Below are positions 1 to 9,125 of a DNA stretch of 64,000 nucleotides, one piece after another. Made by a program: the position numbers and the translations under genes. The stretch's first letter is position 1. Every line of letters begins with the position of its first letter. The stretch is from Ligilactobacillus pabuli (GTDB lineage: Bacteria > Bacillota > Bacilli > Lactobacillales > Lactobacillaceae): the NCBI RefSeq assembly GCF_022836475.1, contig NZ_BQXH01000003.1, positions 89,987 through 153,986 of the forward strand. Direction: 5' to 3'. The notes under the pieces were generated by a model. The model was not told the origin of the DNA. It ran no database searches and worked only from the letters and a program-made list of their open reading frames with translations.

Positions 1-2
1 AG

Positions 3-2642
3 TTTTTAGGTCAAATGGATAAGCCAGACGTGGACTCAATTGATGGTTTATCGCCCGCAATTTCGATCGACCAGAAGACGACATCGAAAAATCCACGGTC
101 AACGGTCGGAACTGTCACAGAAATTAACGACTATTTACGCTTATTGTGGGGGAGAGTCGGCACGCCAATCTGTCCTAACGATGGGCACGAAATTACGAGC
201 CAGTCACCGGAACAGATGGTTGACCGCGTTTTGGCATTACCAGAACGGACTAAACTGCAAATTTTGGCACCGGTAGTCCGGGCTAAAAAAGGCCAACATA
301 AGAAAGAATTAGCGAAAATTAAACGTGAAGGTTTTGTGCGCTTAATTGTTGATGGTGAAATGCATGACGTAGAAGAAGACATTGAGCTGGACAAGAATTT
401 GCAACACTCGATCTCAGTCGTGGTTGACCGGATCATGGTCAAACCTAGTGCGAGGTCCCGGCTGTTTGATTCCTTTGAATCAGCGCTGCGTTTGTCAGGC
501 GGCTATGCATTTGCGGATGTGATCGATGGTGAAACGCTCCAGTTTTCCGAAAATTTTGCCTGCCCGTATTGCGGATTTACGATTGGGGAATTAGAGCCGC
601 GACTATTTTCGTTTAACGCACCATTTGGGGCTTGTCCAGAATGTGACGGTTTGGGTGTGAAATTAGAAGTCGATGTGGACTTAGTTGTGCCCGATAAGAA
701 TAAGACTTTAACTGAAGGGGCTTTAGCACCGTGGAATCCGATCAGTTCACAATATTACCCGACTCTGTTGCAAGAGGCCTGTGAAAAATTCGGAATTGAT
801 ATGGATACGCCATTTAAAAAATTAACTAAAAAACAACAAAATATTGTTTTATACGGAGCGGGCGAGAAGACTTTCCACTTTGTCTTTGAAAATGACTTTG
901 GCGGTAAACGTGACCTTGATATGCAGTTTGAAGGGGTCGTTAACAACGTTTCTAGGCGGTACCACGAAACAAACAGTGACTTTACGCGCGATGTGATGCG
1001 CAAGTATATGACGAGTTTAACTTGTCAGGCTTGTCATGGTTATCGTTTAAATGAAAAAGCTTTGGCAGTTAAGATCAACGGTCAGCACATTGGGGAAGTT
1101 TCAGATTATGCCATTGGCGAGTCCTTAGACTTCTTTAATGACTTACATTTTTCAGAACAAAATGAACAGATTGCTCGCCCAATTTTAAAAGAAATTCGGG
1201 ATCGGTTAGCCTTTTTGCAAAATGTAGGCCTCAATTATTTGACCTTAAGCCGTTCTGCCCGGACTCTTTCTGGTGGGGAAGCTCAGCGAATTCGGTTAGC
1301 CACACAAATTGGTTCTAACCTTTCTGGTGTGATGTATATCTTGGATGAACCATCAATTGGTTTACACCAACGAGATAATGATCGTTTGATCGCCTCTTTG
1401 AAAAAAATGCGTGATTTGGGAAATACCTTGATCGTGGTCGAACATGATGAAGATACGATGCGCGCCGCTGATTATATTATTGACATTGGGCCAGGAGCCG
1501 GAGTTAACGGTGGTCAAGTCATGGCGAGCGGAACTCCTAAACAAGTCCAACGGGCTAAAAAGTCGATCACCGGTCAGTATTTAGCAGGCAAACGGTATAT
1601 TTCAATTCCTAAAAAACGGCGTGCTGGTAATGGTGAGTTTGTCACAGTCACTGGGGCTAGTGAAAACAACTTAAAGGACTTAACCGTTAAATTCCCATTA
1701 GGCAAGTTTATTACGGTAACTGGGGTCTCAGGTTCCGGCAAGTCGACTTTGATCAATATGATCTTGAAGCGTGCTTTGGCACAAAAGCTGACACATAACT
1801 CTGAAAAGCCGGGTAAATACCAGACGATCAGCGGCTATGAGTCTCTGGAAAAAGTAATCAATATTGATCAATCGCCAATTGGTCGAACTCCCCGCAGTAA
1901 CCCGGCGACTTATACGGGTGTCTTTGATGACGTTCGGACTCTTTTTGCCCAAACGAATGAAGCTAAGATGCGTGGTTACAACAAAGGACGTTTTAGTTTT
2001 AACGTCAAGGGTGGCCGCTGTGAGGCCTGCAAGGGTGATGGAATCATCAAAATTGCGATGAACTTCTTGCCGGATGTCTATGTTCCCTGTGAAGTTTGTC
2101 ATGGAACACGCTTTAATTCTGAAACTTTGGAAATTGAGTATAAAGGACATACAATTGCGGAAATTTTGGAGATGACGGTGGAAGAAGCTTTGGATTTCTT
2201 TGCACCTATCCCTAAGATCAAGCGCAAACTGCAAACGATCGTGGATGTCGGTTTAGGTTACGTTAAACTGGGGCAGCCAGCAACGACCTTGTCTGGTGGG
2301 GAAGCCCAACGCATGAAGCTGGCTTCAGAGCTGCACCGGAAGTCAAACGGCAGAACTTTTTATATCTTAGATGAACCAACGACTGGTTTACATTCTGAAG
2401 ATGTGAAACACTTGTTGGCAGTCTTGCAGCAGTTAGTTGATAAGGGCAACACGGTCTTAGTGATCGAGCATAATTTGGATGTCATTAAGACCTCTGACCA
2501 TTTGATCGACCTGGGACCTGAGGGCGGCGATGGCGGCGGCCAAGTCGTTGTGACTGGGACCCCAGAAGACGTTGCTGCCTGTCCTGAAAGTTATACCGGT
2601 CAATATTTAAAGGATATTTTAGCAAATGGCACTTACGAATAA
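3..2642 (+). CDS. uvrA: UvrABC system protein A (5' truncated by window edge)
   Basis: DNA damage recognition ATPase of nucleotide excision repair, which loads UvrB at lesions. The frame is open from base 3, so the gene starts upstream. About 70 N-terminal residues, including the first Walker A, are missing compared with the usual 940 or so. Visible in order: a CPYCG/CPECDG zinc module, first ABC signature LSGGEAQR with Walker [11 protein letters not shown], second Walker [10 protein letters not shown], a [15 protein letters not shown] zinc module, second signature [12 protein letters not shown] and Walker [11 protein letters not shown]. This tandem ABC plus zinc layout is specific to UvrA. 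uvrB would be expected just upstream, outside the window. Confidence 0.97.
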   Translation, partial: FLGQMDKPDVDSIDGLSPAISIDQKTTSKNPRSTVGTVTEINDYLRLLWGRVGTPICPNDGHEITSQSPEQMVDRVLALPERTKLQILAPVVRAKKGQHKKELAKIKREGFVRLIVDGEMHDVEEDIELDKNLQHSISVVVDRIMVKPSARSRLFDSFESALRLSGGYAFADVIDGETLQFSENFACPYCGFTIGELEPRLFSFNAPFGACPECDGLGVKLEVDVDLVVPDKNKTLTEGALAPWNPISSQYYPTLLQEACEKFGIDMDTPFKKLTKKQQNIVLYGAGEKTFHFVFENDFGGKRDLDMQFEGVVNNVSRRYHETNSDFTRDVMRKYMTSLTCQACHGYRLNEKALAVKINGQHIGEVSDYAIGESLDFFNDLHFSEQNEQIARPILKEIRDRLAFLQNVGLNYLTLSRSARTLSGGEAQRIRLATQIGSNLSGVMYILDEPSIGLHQRDNDRLIASLKKMRDLGNTLIVVEHDEDTMRAADYIIDIGPGAGVNGGQVMASGTPKQVQRAKKSITGQYLAGKRYISIPKKRRAGNGEFVTVTGASENNLKDLTVKFPLGKFITVTGVSGSGKSTLINMILKRALAQKLTHNSEKPGKYQTISGYESLEKVINIDQSPIGRTPRSNPATYTGVFDDVRTLFAQTNEAKMRGYNKGRFSFNVKGGRCEACKGDGIIKIAMNFLPDVYVPCEVCHGTRFNSETLEIEYKGHTIAEILEMTVEEALDFFAPIPKIKRKLQTIVDVGLGYVKLGQPATTLSGGEAQRMKLASELHRKSNGRTFYILDEPTTGLHSEDVKHLLAVLQQLVDKGNTVLVIEHNLDVIKTSDHLIDLGPEGGDGGGQVVVTGTPEDVAACPESYTGQYLKDILANGTYE

Positions 2643-2655
2643 GTGAGCGAATGAT

Positions 2656-2683
2656 TTGCATTTTGGGCGGTAAATGCTAAAGT
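2656..2683 (+). promoter_or_regulatory. putative sigma-A promoter of luxS
   Basis: TTGCAT, 16-bp spacer, TAAAGT in the short gap between uvrA and luxS. Inferred from consensus match only. Confidence 0.45.
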
Positions 2684-2721
2684 AACTTTAATGGATCTAA
2701 TTCAAGATTGGAGAGATGATT

Positions 2722-3195
2722 TTGGCAGAAGTTGAAAGTTTTACATTGGATCATACAGCAGTTAAGGCACCTTATGTTCGTTTGATCACGACAGAAGAAG
2801 GCGCAAAGGGCGACGTGATCGCTAATTATGATTTACGTTTAGTGCAGCCCAATGAAAACGCAATTCCAACGGCAGGTTTGCATACGATCGAACACATGCT
2901 GGCAGGATATTTACGTGACCATCTTGATGGTGTGATCGACTGTTCTCCATTTGGTTGCCGGACAGGTTTTCATTTGATCACTTGGGGTGAACATGACACC
3001 GTTGAAGTGGCACGGGCTTTGAAAAAATCCTTAGAAGAAATATCTCAAGCTTCATGGGAAGATGTGCAAGGTACTGATATTAAGAGTTGCGGTAATTACC
3101 GTGATCACTCCTTGTTCTCAGCCCAAGAATGGTCTAAAAAAATCTTGAGCGAAGGAATTTCTTCCGAACCATATGAACGTAAAGTAGTTGAATAA
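2722..3195 (+). CDS. luxS: S-ribosylhomocysteine lyase LuxS
   Basis: Cleaves S-ribosylhomocysteine to homocysteine and the AI-2 precursor DPD, in the activated methyl cycle. The metal site HTIEH (His54, Glu57, His58) and the third ligand Cys123 in [10 protein letters not shown] are present, and the length (157 aa) is normal. I chose the TTG at 2722: GGAG at 2710-2713 lies 8 nt upstream of it, and the product then begins [12 protein letters not shown] as in the family. The in-frame ATG at 2716 sits almost on the ribosome site. It is followed by its own terminator, so it is probably monocistronic. Confidence 0.96.
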   Translation: MAEVESFTLDHTAVKAPYVRLITTEEGAKGDVIANYDLRLVQPNENAIPTAGLHTIEHMLAGYLRDHLDGVIDCSPFGCRTGFHLITWGEHDTVEVARALKKSLEEISQASWEDVQGTDIKSCGNYRDHSLFSAQEWSKKILSEGISSEPYERKVVE

Positions 3196-3208
3196 GCATT
3201 AGCAAAAA

Positions 3209-3238
3209 GACTCAGGGCAAAACCTGGGTCTTTTTTCT
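3209..3238 (+). terminator. rho-independent terminator of luxS
   Basis: GACTCAGG / CCTGGGTC stem with loop GCAAAA, followed by a run of six T. Confidence 0.85.
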
Positions 3239-3261
3239 TCGGGAAAAATTGAACTGCCTGT

Positions 3262-3289
3262 TTGCTAACGGCCTTAAAAAATATATAAT
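3262..3289 (+). promoter_or_regulatory. putative promoter of sdaAB-sdaAA
   Basis: TTGCTA, 16-bp spacer, TATAAT, about 50 bp upstream of sdaAB. Confidence 0.55.
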
Positions 3290-3341
3290 TGGAAGTAATT
3301 GGAACAGTCTGGAATAGAGCGGCAGAAAAGGGGCGGCAACG

Positions 3342-4001
3342 ATGAATGAAAAATATCAGAGTGTTTTTGATATCGTGGGACCAGTGATGGTGGGGCCGTC
3401 GAGTTCGCATACAGCTGGTGCAGCTAAATTAGGCTTTGCTGCCGGTAAGCTCTTACCCACACGTCCGGACAAGATTCAAATCGATTATTACGAGTCTTTC
3501 GCCAAGACCCACGCTGGGCACGGAACAGATTTTGCCATTGTTGCGGGAATTTTAGGGATGGAAACCAATGATCCGCGGTTGCCAGAGTCCTTGGACCTGG
3601 TACATGAACTGGGCATTCCCGTGCAGATCAATGAAATGCAGACTCCCAGCCCGCTTGGACATCCCAATACGGCGCAACTGACCTTGTGGGCCGGGCAGAA
3701 GAAAGTTAGTTTGTGGGGAGATTCGATCGGCGGCGGTAAAATCGAGGTCAAACAAATTCAGCTGGGAGAAAAGACCTTGGAATTACCTGGTCCTCTGCCA
3801 GTCCTGCTCTTTTCTTGTCCGCCCAGCCGGTTACCGCAGATTTTGGCAAAAATGGCGACGCTGTCAGTGGTAGTGACCGCCCAAAATTTTTGTCAGTTAA
3901 ATCAAACGGAAAATTTGTATGCACTGAATTTACAAAAAGAAATTGCACCAAAAAGTGAATTGGAACTCTCACAGTTGTGTCATAACTTAATTTGTCTTTA
4001 G
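3342..4001 (+). CDS. sdaAB: L-serine dehydratase, iron-sulfur-dependent, beta subunit
   Basis: Regulatory/beta subunit of the Fe-S L-serine ammonia-lyase that converts serine to pyruvate and ammonium. The N-terminal motif FDIVGPVMVGPSSSHTAGA, residues about 9-27, is diagnostic of the SDH beta domain; the C-terminal half should form the ACT-like part. It ends one base before the next reading frame opens and is followed within 17 bp by the alpha subunit, so the two are an operon. Length 219 aa is typical. Confidence 0.95.
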   Translation: MNEKYQSVFDIVGPVMVGPSSSHTAGAAKLGFAAGKLLPTRPDKIQIDYYESFAKTHAGHGTDFAIVAGILGMETNDPRLPESLDLVHELGIPVQINEMQTPSPLGHPNTAQLTLWAGQKKVSLWGDSIGGGKIEVKQIQLGEKTLELPGPLPVLLFSCPPSRLPQILAKMATLSVVVTAQNFCQLNQTENLYALNLQKEIAPKSELELSQLCHNLICL

Positions 4002-4017
4002 GATGTTAGGTGGAAAA

Positions 4018-4899
4018 ATGTACAAAAGTATTGCAGAAATTGTGCAGGCCGCACAAGAACGACAACTCTCGCTGGCCGAGCTAATGATTGAACAAGAATG
4101 TGAACTTTCGAAAAAAACGGTCGCAGAAGTCCGAACTAAAATGCAGACCCAGCTCCGGGCAATGCACGCTGCAGCGGTGCGCGGGACCCACGGAAAAGGT
4201 GTTGCTTCAAGGACTGGTTTAACTGGACAGCAGGCTGCCAAATTGGTCAAATATCACCAGGAGGGCCATAGCCTGTCGGGAGATACTGTCTTAACGGCCT
4301 TAGAAAACGCAGTGGCTACCAATGAGGTCAACGCCGCGATGGGTGTCATTTGCGCTGCACCAACAGCCGGTTCGGCGGGGACTTTACCAGGAGTGTTATT
4401 TGCTTTGAAAAAAAGATTAGCGCTGAGTGAAGAAGACGAAGTGAATTTTCTGTTTTGTGCCAGCGGCTTTGGACTTATTGTGGCAAACAACGCAACGATT
4501 GCCGGGGCGACAGGAGGATGTCAGGCTGAAGTGGGAAGTGCTTCTGCGATGGCAGCTGCCGCAGCCGTGGAAGCTAGTGGCGGGACCCCGCAACAATCAG
4601 CGGAGGCCTTTGCTTTTGCCCTCAGCAATTTGTTAGGCTTAGTCTGTGATCCTGTGGCCGGTTTAGTCGAGATCCCCTGTGTGAATCGTAATGTGGTAGG
4701 GGCCGTTAATGCTTTAGCGGCAGCTGATCTGGCCTTGGCGGGATTGACGAGCCAGATCCCGGCAGATGAAGTGATCTTAGCCATGAAAGACGTCGGACAA
4801 AGAATGCCGCGTGAATTACGGGAAACAGGCTTAGGGGGTCTGGCTGCCACACCGACGGGGACCGAGATTGCCTTTAAAATTTTTGGTCAAGAAGCTTAA
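4018..4899 (+). CDS. sdaAA: L-serine dehydratase, iron-sulfur-dependent, alpha subunit
   Basis: Catalytic subunit binding the 4Fe-4S cluster. Conserved blocks CAAPTAGSAGTLPGVLF and NNATIAGATGGCQAEVGSA and the cysteine-containing LVCDPVAGLVEIPCVNRN are visible; cysteines in these blocks are the expected cluster ligands. The start at 4018 (MYKSIAEIV) is preferred over the ATG at 4003 because the AGGTGG ribosome site lies between them. It is translated with sdaAB as one unit. Product 293 aa, the normal size for the two-subunit Gram-positive form. Confidence 0.95.
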   Translation: MYKSIAEIVQAAQERQLSLAELMIEQECELSKKTVAEVRTKMQTQLRAMHAAAVRGTHGKGVASRTGLTGQQAAKLVKYHQEGHSLSGDTVLTALENAVATNEVNAAMGVICAAPTAGSAGTLPGVLFALKKRLALSEEDEVNFLFCASGFGLIVANNATIAGATGGCQAEVGSASAMAAAAAVEASGGTPQQSAEAFAFALSNLLGLVCDPVAGLVEIPCVNRNVVGAVNALAAADLALAGLTSQIPADEVILAMKDVGQRMPRELRETGLGGLAATPTGTEIAFKIFGQEA

Positions 4900-4997
4900 C
4901 TGTTAGTAATGAATAACTTAAGAAGAATAAAATATGATGACACGCCCGGATTGTTGTGGTATTGTTATCAAGGATGTTTGAAATTGGAGGAGCAATA

Positions 4998-5882
4998 ATG
5001 AGTGAACAATTTGAATTAGTAATATTAACTGGGATGAGTGGGGCAGGTAAAACTGTGGCCATGCAGAGTTTTGAAGATTTAGGCTACTTCTGTATTGATA
5101 ACATGCCGCCCAGCTTGATCCCTAAGTTTTATGAATTATTGCAAGATTCAGGGAAGGTTACAAAAGTTGCCTTAGGGATCGATCTGCGTTCGCGGTCTTT
5201 TTATGACCAAATTATTGAAATTTTACAAAGCGTCGAAGATCATCAGGCGGTCCATATTAAGATCGTCTTTCTTGATACCTCCGATGAAGAATTAGTTGCT
5301 CGGTATAAGGAAACCAGGCGGGCACATCCTTTGGCACGAGCCGGTCGCTTATTGGACGGAATTGCCAAGGAAAGAGAATTACTCGCTGAAATTAAGACCC
5401 AAGCTCAGCTGGTGATCGATACTACCAAGCTGTCACCGCGTCAATTACGGGAAGAAATTTTCCATACTTTTGAAAGCGGCAAGGAAACACCTTTCCACGT
5501 GGAAGTAATGTCATTTGGGTTTAAATATGGGTTGCCAATCGATGCTGATATTGTGATGGATGTTCGCTTTTTGCCTAATCCATACTATATTCCAGAACTA
5601 AAGGATCAGACTGGCTTAGACCAACCTGTTTCTGACTATGTGATGAGTTCAAAAGGGGCAAAAAGCTTTTATGAACAGTTTGCGGGCTTGTTAGAAGAAA
5701 TTTTACCTGGCTACGTGAATGAAGGAAAATCAAGTGTTGTGATCGCCATTGGCTGTACTGGCGGGCAACATCGTTCAGTTGCTTTGACTCAGATGATCGG
5801 GCAAAGATTACAAAAACAGTATCCGGTCCGCATCTCACACCGTGATATGAACAAGCGGAAGGAGACTGTGAACCGCTCATGA
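4998..5882 (+). CDS. rapZ: RNase adapter / nucleotide-binding protein RapZ (YvcJ)
   Basis: P-loop protein of the RapZ/YvcJ family. In enterobacteria it binds GlmZ/GlmY RNA; in Firmicutes it hydrolyses nucleotides and is linked to competence and UDP-GlcNAc signalling. Walker A is GMSGAGKT at residues 12-19, and the conserved C-terminal block has [14 protein letters not shown]. Start 4998 follows GGAGG at 4987. Its stop overlaps the start of yvcK by four bases (ATGA), and whiA follows: the conserved rapZ-yvcK-whiA cluster. It carries the usual conserved arginine-rich tail region. Confidence 0.95.
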   Translation: MSEQFELVILTGMSGAGKTVAMQSFEDLGYFCIDNMPPSLIPKFYELLQDSGKVTKVALGIDLRSRSFYDQIIEILQSVEDHQAVHIKIVFLDTSDEELVARYKETRRAHPLARAGRLLDGIAKERELLAEIKTQAQLVIDTTKLSPRQLREEIFHTFESGKETPFHVEVMSFGFKYGLPIDADIVMDVRFLPNPYYIPELKDQTGLDQPVSDYVMSSKGAKSFYEQFAGLLEEILPGYVNEGKSSVVIAIGCTGGQHRSVALTQMIGQRLQKQYPVRISHRDMNKRKETVNRS

Positions 5883-6898
5883 TCAATCTTAACAGGAATA
5901 ACCAGCGCCCTAAAATCGTGGTGATTGGCGGAGGGACTGGTCTACCAGTCGTTTTGCGCGGGTTGCATAAACAAAACGCCGATATCACTGCCGTTGTGAC
6001 CGTTGCCGATGATGGCGGATCTTCCGGCGTGATCAGGGATTATATCAACGTGGTCCCGCCTGGAGATATTCGGAATGTTTTGGTCGCACTGGCAGATGTG
6101 CCAGAGATTTATGAGGATATTTTTCAGTATCGTTTTAACAGTCAAGATCAGTTTTTTTCAGGACATGCGATCGGTAATTTAATTATTGCAGCATTGTCCG
6201 AAATGAATGGCGACGATATTTTTTTGGCGGTACAGAAGCTGTCACAGTTAATGAGAGTCGATGGAAAAGTCTACCCTGCTGCAAGTGTTCCGTTGGTTTT
6301 AAACGCTGAATTTAGCGATGGAACGCAGTTGGCTGGAGAAGCTGAAATTACAGCTGCTGGAAAAAACATTGAAAAAGTGTGGGTCACCAGCACGAATGGC
6401 ACGAAACCAGAAGCACGTCAGGAAGTAATTGACGCAATTTTGGAAGCTGATCAGATCGTCTTAGGACCTGGGAGTTTGTTTACGAGTATCTTACCGAATT
6501 TGATGATTGAAAATGTAGGTCAAGCGGTCTGCCAAACTCAGGCTGAAGTGGTTTACATTTGTAATATCATGACGCAAAAAGGGGAAACCGAGAAGTTTAC
6601 GGATGCTGACCACGTGCGAGTTTTAAACCGGCATTTGCATGAGAATTTTGTGGACACTGTTTTAGTCAATACGGAACCAGTGCCGCAGGATTATTTGAAT
6701 CATCAGAAATATAATGAAATTTTAGACCAGGTCAAGTATGACTTTAATGGGTTGCGTGAACAAAATTGTCGGGTAATTTCAGATAATTTTTTGGAACTGC
6801 GGAATCAAGGAGTTTTCCATAACGAAAACAAAGTTGTGGATGAATTGATCAGGTTAGCGGGACGACCGAATTCGTGGGTCGCTGATCGTTTTAATTAA
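5879..6898 (+). CDS. yvcK: gluconeogenesis factor YvcK/GlmR
   Basis: CofD-like fold UDP-GlcNAc-binding regulator needed for growth on gluconeogenic carbon and for carbon partition into the cell wall in Bacillus and Listeria. Motifs: [14 protein letters not shown] near the N-terminus, [21 protein letters not shown], and [14 protein letters not shown]. Start ATG overlaps the rapZ stop, which implies translational coupling. Length 339 aa is typical. In this window its likely partners by function are glmM and cdaA. Confidence 0.95.
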   Translation: MINLNRNNQRPKIVVIGGGTGLPVVLRGLHKQNADITAVVTVADDGGSSGVIRDYINVVPPGDIRNVLVALADVPEIYEDIFQYRFNSQDQFFSGHAIGNLIIAALSEMNGDDIFLAVQKLSQLMRVDGKVYPAASVPLVLNAEFSDGTQLAGEAEITAAGKNIEKVWVTSTNGTKPEARQEVIDAILEADQIVLGPGSLFTSILPNLMIENVGQAVCQTQAEVVYICNIMTQKGETEKFTDADHVRVLNRHLHENFVDTVLVNTEPVPQDYLNHQKYNEILDQVKYDFNGLREQNCRVISDNFLELRNQGVFHNENKVVDELIRLAGRPNSWVADRFN

Positions 6899-6978
6899 AA
6901 ACAGGGCACAAAAAATTAAGGTGGGCTGGAAAGTTTTCTGGCGCACCCTTAGTTTTGTCTAGGGAAGGAGGCAGTTAA

Positions 6979-7920
6979 ATGTCATATGCTAGTGAGGTCA
7001 AAAAAGAGTTAACGACCTTAGAAGTTAGTCACGAACAAAATGGTAAGGCCGAACTGATGGCACTGATTCGAATGAACGGCGCGTTGAGCTTGATCGACCA
7101 CCAATTCGTGTTAAGCATTCAAACGGAAAATCCGGCAACAGCCAGGAGAATTTATTGGCTGTTGGAAAAATTTTATGGCATTAAAAGTGAGTTAATGGTG
7201 CGGCGGAAGATGAAGTTAAAGAAAAATAACTTGTACATTGTACGTTTGCGGACGGGGACGAGTTACGTTTTGGAAGACTTGGATATTATCGATGGTCTTC
7301 AAATTAAACAAACAGTGACAAATAGCTTTTTGACTACCGATGGGCCAGTACGTTCTTACTTGCGCGGTGCCTTTTTAGCGACTGGGTCGGTCAATAACCC
7401 GGAGACCAGCCGTTACCACTTGGAGATTTATTCTTTATACGAAGAACATAACAACTCGATCTGCGAGATGATGAACCATTACCAGCTCAACGCACGTAAA
7501 ACAGAGCGGCGCAGCGGCTATATCACCTATTTAAAAGAAGGGGAGAAGATTGCTGATTTTCTATCCCTGATTGGTGCAACGAGTTCGATGCTGAAGTTTG
7601 AAGATATTCGGATCATGCGTGATATGCGAAATTCGGTCAATCGGATCGTGAACTGTGAAAATGCGAATATGAATAAGGTTGCCGATGCAGCTACTAAGCA
7701 AATACAAAATATTGAGTTTTTGGATGAGACAGTGGGGTTAAACAAGCTGCCTGTTAAGTTGCAACAAGTGGCGCGAGCTCGGGTGATTCATCCAGATGTT
7801 AGTTTGAAGGAACTAGGGGACTTGGTCGAAGGCGGTCCAATTTCTAAATCAGGAGTCAATCACCGTCTGCGCAAACTCAATGAGTACGCTGCTAAAGTCC
7901 GAGACGGAACTTTTAGCTAA
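6979..7920 (+). CDS. whiA: DNA-binding protein WhiA
   Basis: WhiA/YvcL family: an N-terminal degenerate LAGLIDADG homing-endonuclease-like region (about residues 1-200) and a C-terminal helix-turn-helix ([10 protein letters not shown]...[14 protein letters not shown]). In Firmicutes it affects cell division and chromosome segregation; in actinobacteria it controls sporulation. Strong site GGGAAGGAGG just before ATG at 6979. It is third in the rapZ-yvcK-whiA cluster, 80 bp after yvcK. Confidence 0.95.
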   Translation: MSYASEVKKELTTLEVSHEQNGKAELMALIRMNGALSLIDHQFVLSIQTENPATARRIYWLLEKFYGIKSELMVRRKMKLKKNNLYIVRLRTGTSYVLEDLDIIDGLQIKQTVTNSFLTTDGPVRSYLRGAFLATGSVNNPETSRYHLEIYSLYEEHNNSICEMMNHYQLNARKTERRSGYITYLKEGEKIADFLSLIGATSSMLKFEDIRIMRDMRNSVNRIVNCENANMNKVADAATKQIQNIEFLDETVGLNKLPVKLQQVARARVIHPDVSLKELGDLVEGGPISKSGVNHRLRKLNEYAAKVRDGTFS

Positions 7921-7928
7921 AATAAAAA

Positions 7929-7967
7929 AGAGGTGTTATTCCATTTTCAGGAATAACGCCTCTTTTT
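7929..7967. terminator. bidirectional terminator between whiA and clpP
   Basis: Perfect or near-perfect stem AGAGGTGTTATTCC / GGAATAACGCCTCT with loop ATTTTCA. T runs follow on the + strand and A runs precede it, so it can serve both convergent genes. Confidence 0.88.
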
Positions 7968-7977
7968 AAATCATTGT

Positions 7978-8577
7978 TTATTTAGCTTGCTTTTTGTTTT
8001 TCATGATACCATCGATCAAACCATAGTCAACGGCTTCTTGAGCAGTCATGAAATGATCACGTTCAGTATCGCGGTTGATTGTTTCAAGGTCTTGTCCAGA
8101 ACTTTCGGATAAGATCTGGTTGATCAGCTTCCGTGTCTTCAAAATGTGCTCAGCAGCGATTTGAATTTCAGTTGATTGACCTTGAGCACCGCCCAATGGT
8201 TGGTGAATCAAGATTTCAGAGTTAGGTAAAGCAAAACGCTTGCCCTTTGCACCAGCAGTTGAAAGGATCGAAGCCATTGAAGCTGCCATCCCTAAAACAA
8301 TTGTTTGGACATCTGAATTGACGAAGTTCATGGTATCGTAAATTGCCAAACCAGCTGAAACAGAACCACCTGGTGAGTTGATGTACATGTAGATATCTTT
8401 TTCAGAATCTTGTGCATCTAAGAAAAGTAACTGAGCAATCACAGCATTAGCCATATCATCAGTAACTTCACCTGAGACCATGATGATCCGGTCTTTTAAT
8501 AAACGAGAATAAATGTCATAAGCACGTTCCCCTTGGGGAGACTGTTCAACGACTGTAGGTACTAAATTCATATTCAA
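7978..8577 (-). CDS. clpP: ATP-dependent Clp protease proteolytic subunit
   Basis: Serine protease barrel that works with ClpX/ClpC/ClpE ATPases in protein quality control. The catalytic triad is visible as Ser100 (GMAASMAS), His125 ([10 protein letters not shown]) and Asp174 (TERDHFMTA). Length 199 aa is normal. Ribosome site AGGAGG sits just upstream on the minus strand. A CtsR operator lies about 70 bp upstream (8647-8663), so induction by heat and protein stress is expected. Confidence 0.98.
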   Translation of the reverse strand: MNMNLVPTVVEQSPQGERAYDIYSRLLKDRIIMVSGEVTDDMANAVIAQLLFLDAQDSEKDIYMYINSPGGSVSAGLAIYDTMNFVNSDVQTIVLGMAASMASILSTAGAKGKRFALPNSEILIHQPLGGAQGQSTEIQIAAEHILKTRKLINQILSESSGQDLETINRDTERDHFMTAQEAVDYGLIDGIMKNKKQAK

Positions 8578-8646
8578 AAACCTCCTGTTTCAAAATTTCT
8601 TGCATGAAATTCGCTTTCATGGCTTTGATTTATAGTTTACCTTATA

Positions 8647-8663
8647 GGTCAAAAAAGGTCAAA
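8647..8663 (-). promoter_or_regulatory. CtsR operator overlapping the clpP promoter
   Basis: Direct heptads GGTCAAA-AAA-GGTCAAA (read on the + strand), an exact match to the CtsR box pattern. On the minus strand the heptads supply TTGACC as a -35; a TAAACT -10 lies 17 bp further on. Repressor binding would block RNA polymerase directly. Confidence 0.85.
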
Positions 8664-8921
8664 CTTTTCGCACTTCTTTTTTGCTTAAATTTAAGATTTT
8701 TTTGACCGATAGTAATGTCAGGGACCTTGGCACGATTTTTCCAGTCTGGAACCAGCTGATACGTGCACCGCGATAGACGAATTTCGCGAATAAATGTATA
8801 ATAATACTACAGTCTTAAAAGAGCAGTAAAGCGTGGATTCACTTGAAAGAAAGCGCTGGCTCAAACTGACTGATCGTTCGAATTTTGGTGGGATCGTTGA
8901 GAACGGATTCCAAAAAAAGGA
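8664..8921. other. intergenic region without a supported gene
   Basis: About 260 bp between the clpP promoter and the tRNA-Arg unit. There is an AT-rich part with a TATAAT (8797-8802, + strand), then a stretch with loose similarity to a shortened T-box leader (see findings). The open frame on the minus strand here has no recognisable product. Confidence 0.4.
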
Positions 8922-8949
8922 CACAAAAAAAGCTTGATCACTCAAGCTT
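8922..8949 (-). terminator. terminator of the tRNA-Arg transcript
   Basis: Stem AAGCTTGA / TCAAGCTT with loop GTGA, followed on the minus strand by seven T. It lies 18 bp downstream of the tRNA. Confidence 0.8.
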
Positions 8950-8967
8950 CAACCGTTAATTCAATGA

Positions 8968-9039
8968 TGCGCCAGCAGGGAGTCGAACCCTGATTACAAG
9001 AACCGGAATCTTGTGTGCGATCCATTACACTACCGGCGC
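8968..9039 (-). tRNA. tRNA-Arg (anticodon CCG)
   Basis: On the minus strand a full cloverleaf is seen: acceptor GCGCCGG / CTGGCGC (one G-T pair), D arm with TAGTGTAATGGATCGCA, anticodon stem CAAGA/TCTTG around loop TTCCGGT (anticodon CCG, reads CGG), and T arm CAGGG-TTCGACT-CCCTG. It is 72 nt long with discriminator A. CCA is not encoded. It is a single tRNA with its own terminator, head-to-head with rpoN. Confidence 0.93.
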
Positions 9040-9125
9040 GTACTAGATTATTTTAACGTAAATGAAATAGAATTACAAGGTAAATTTATAAATAATTATG
9101 TAAAAAGTCAAAAGGAGAAATTTGT

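Noticed and set aside
1728..2234. 168-aa minus-strand open frame inside uvrA
   Set aside because: Shadow of the conserved uvrA reading frame; no start signals.
6913..6958. Possible terminator between yvcK and whiA
   Set aside because: The inverted repeat around AAGGTGGGCTGG...CGCACCCTT is imperfect and the T run is weak; not strong enough to list.
8718..8945. 75-aa minus-strand open frame between clpP and tRNA-Arg
   Set aside because: No ribosome site, overlaps the tRNA terminator, and composition is unlike a protein.
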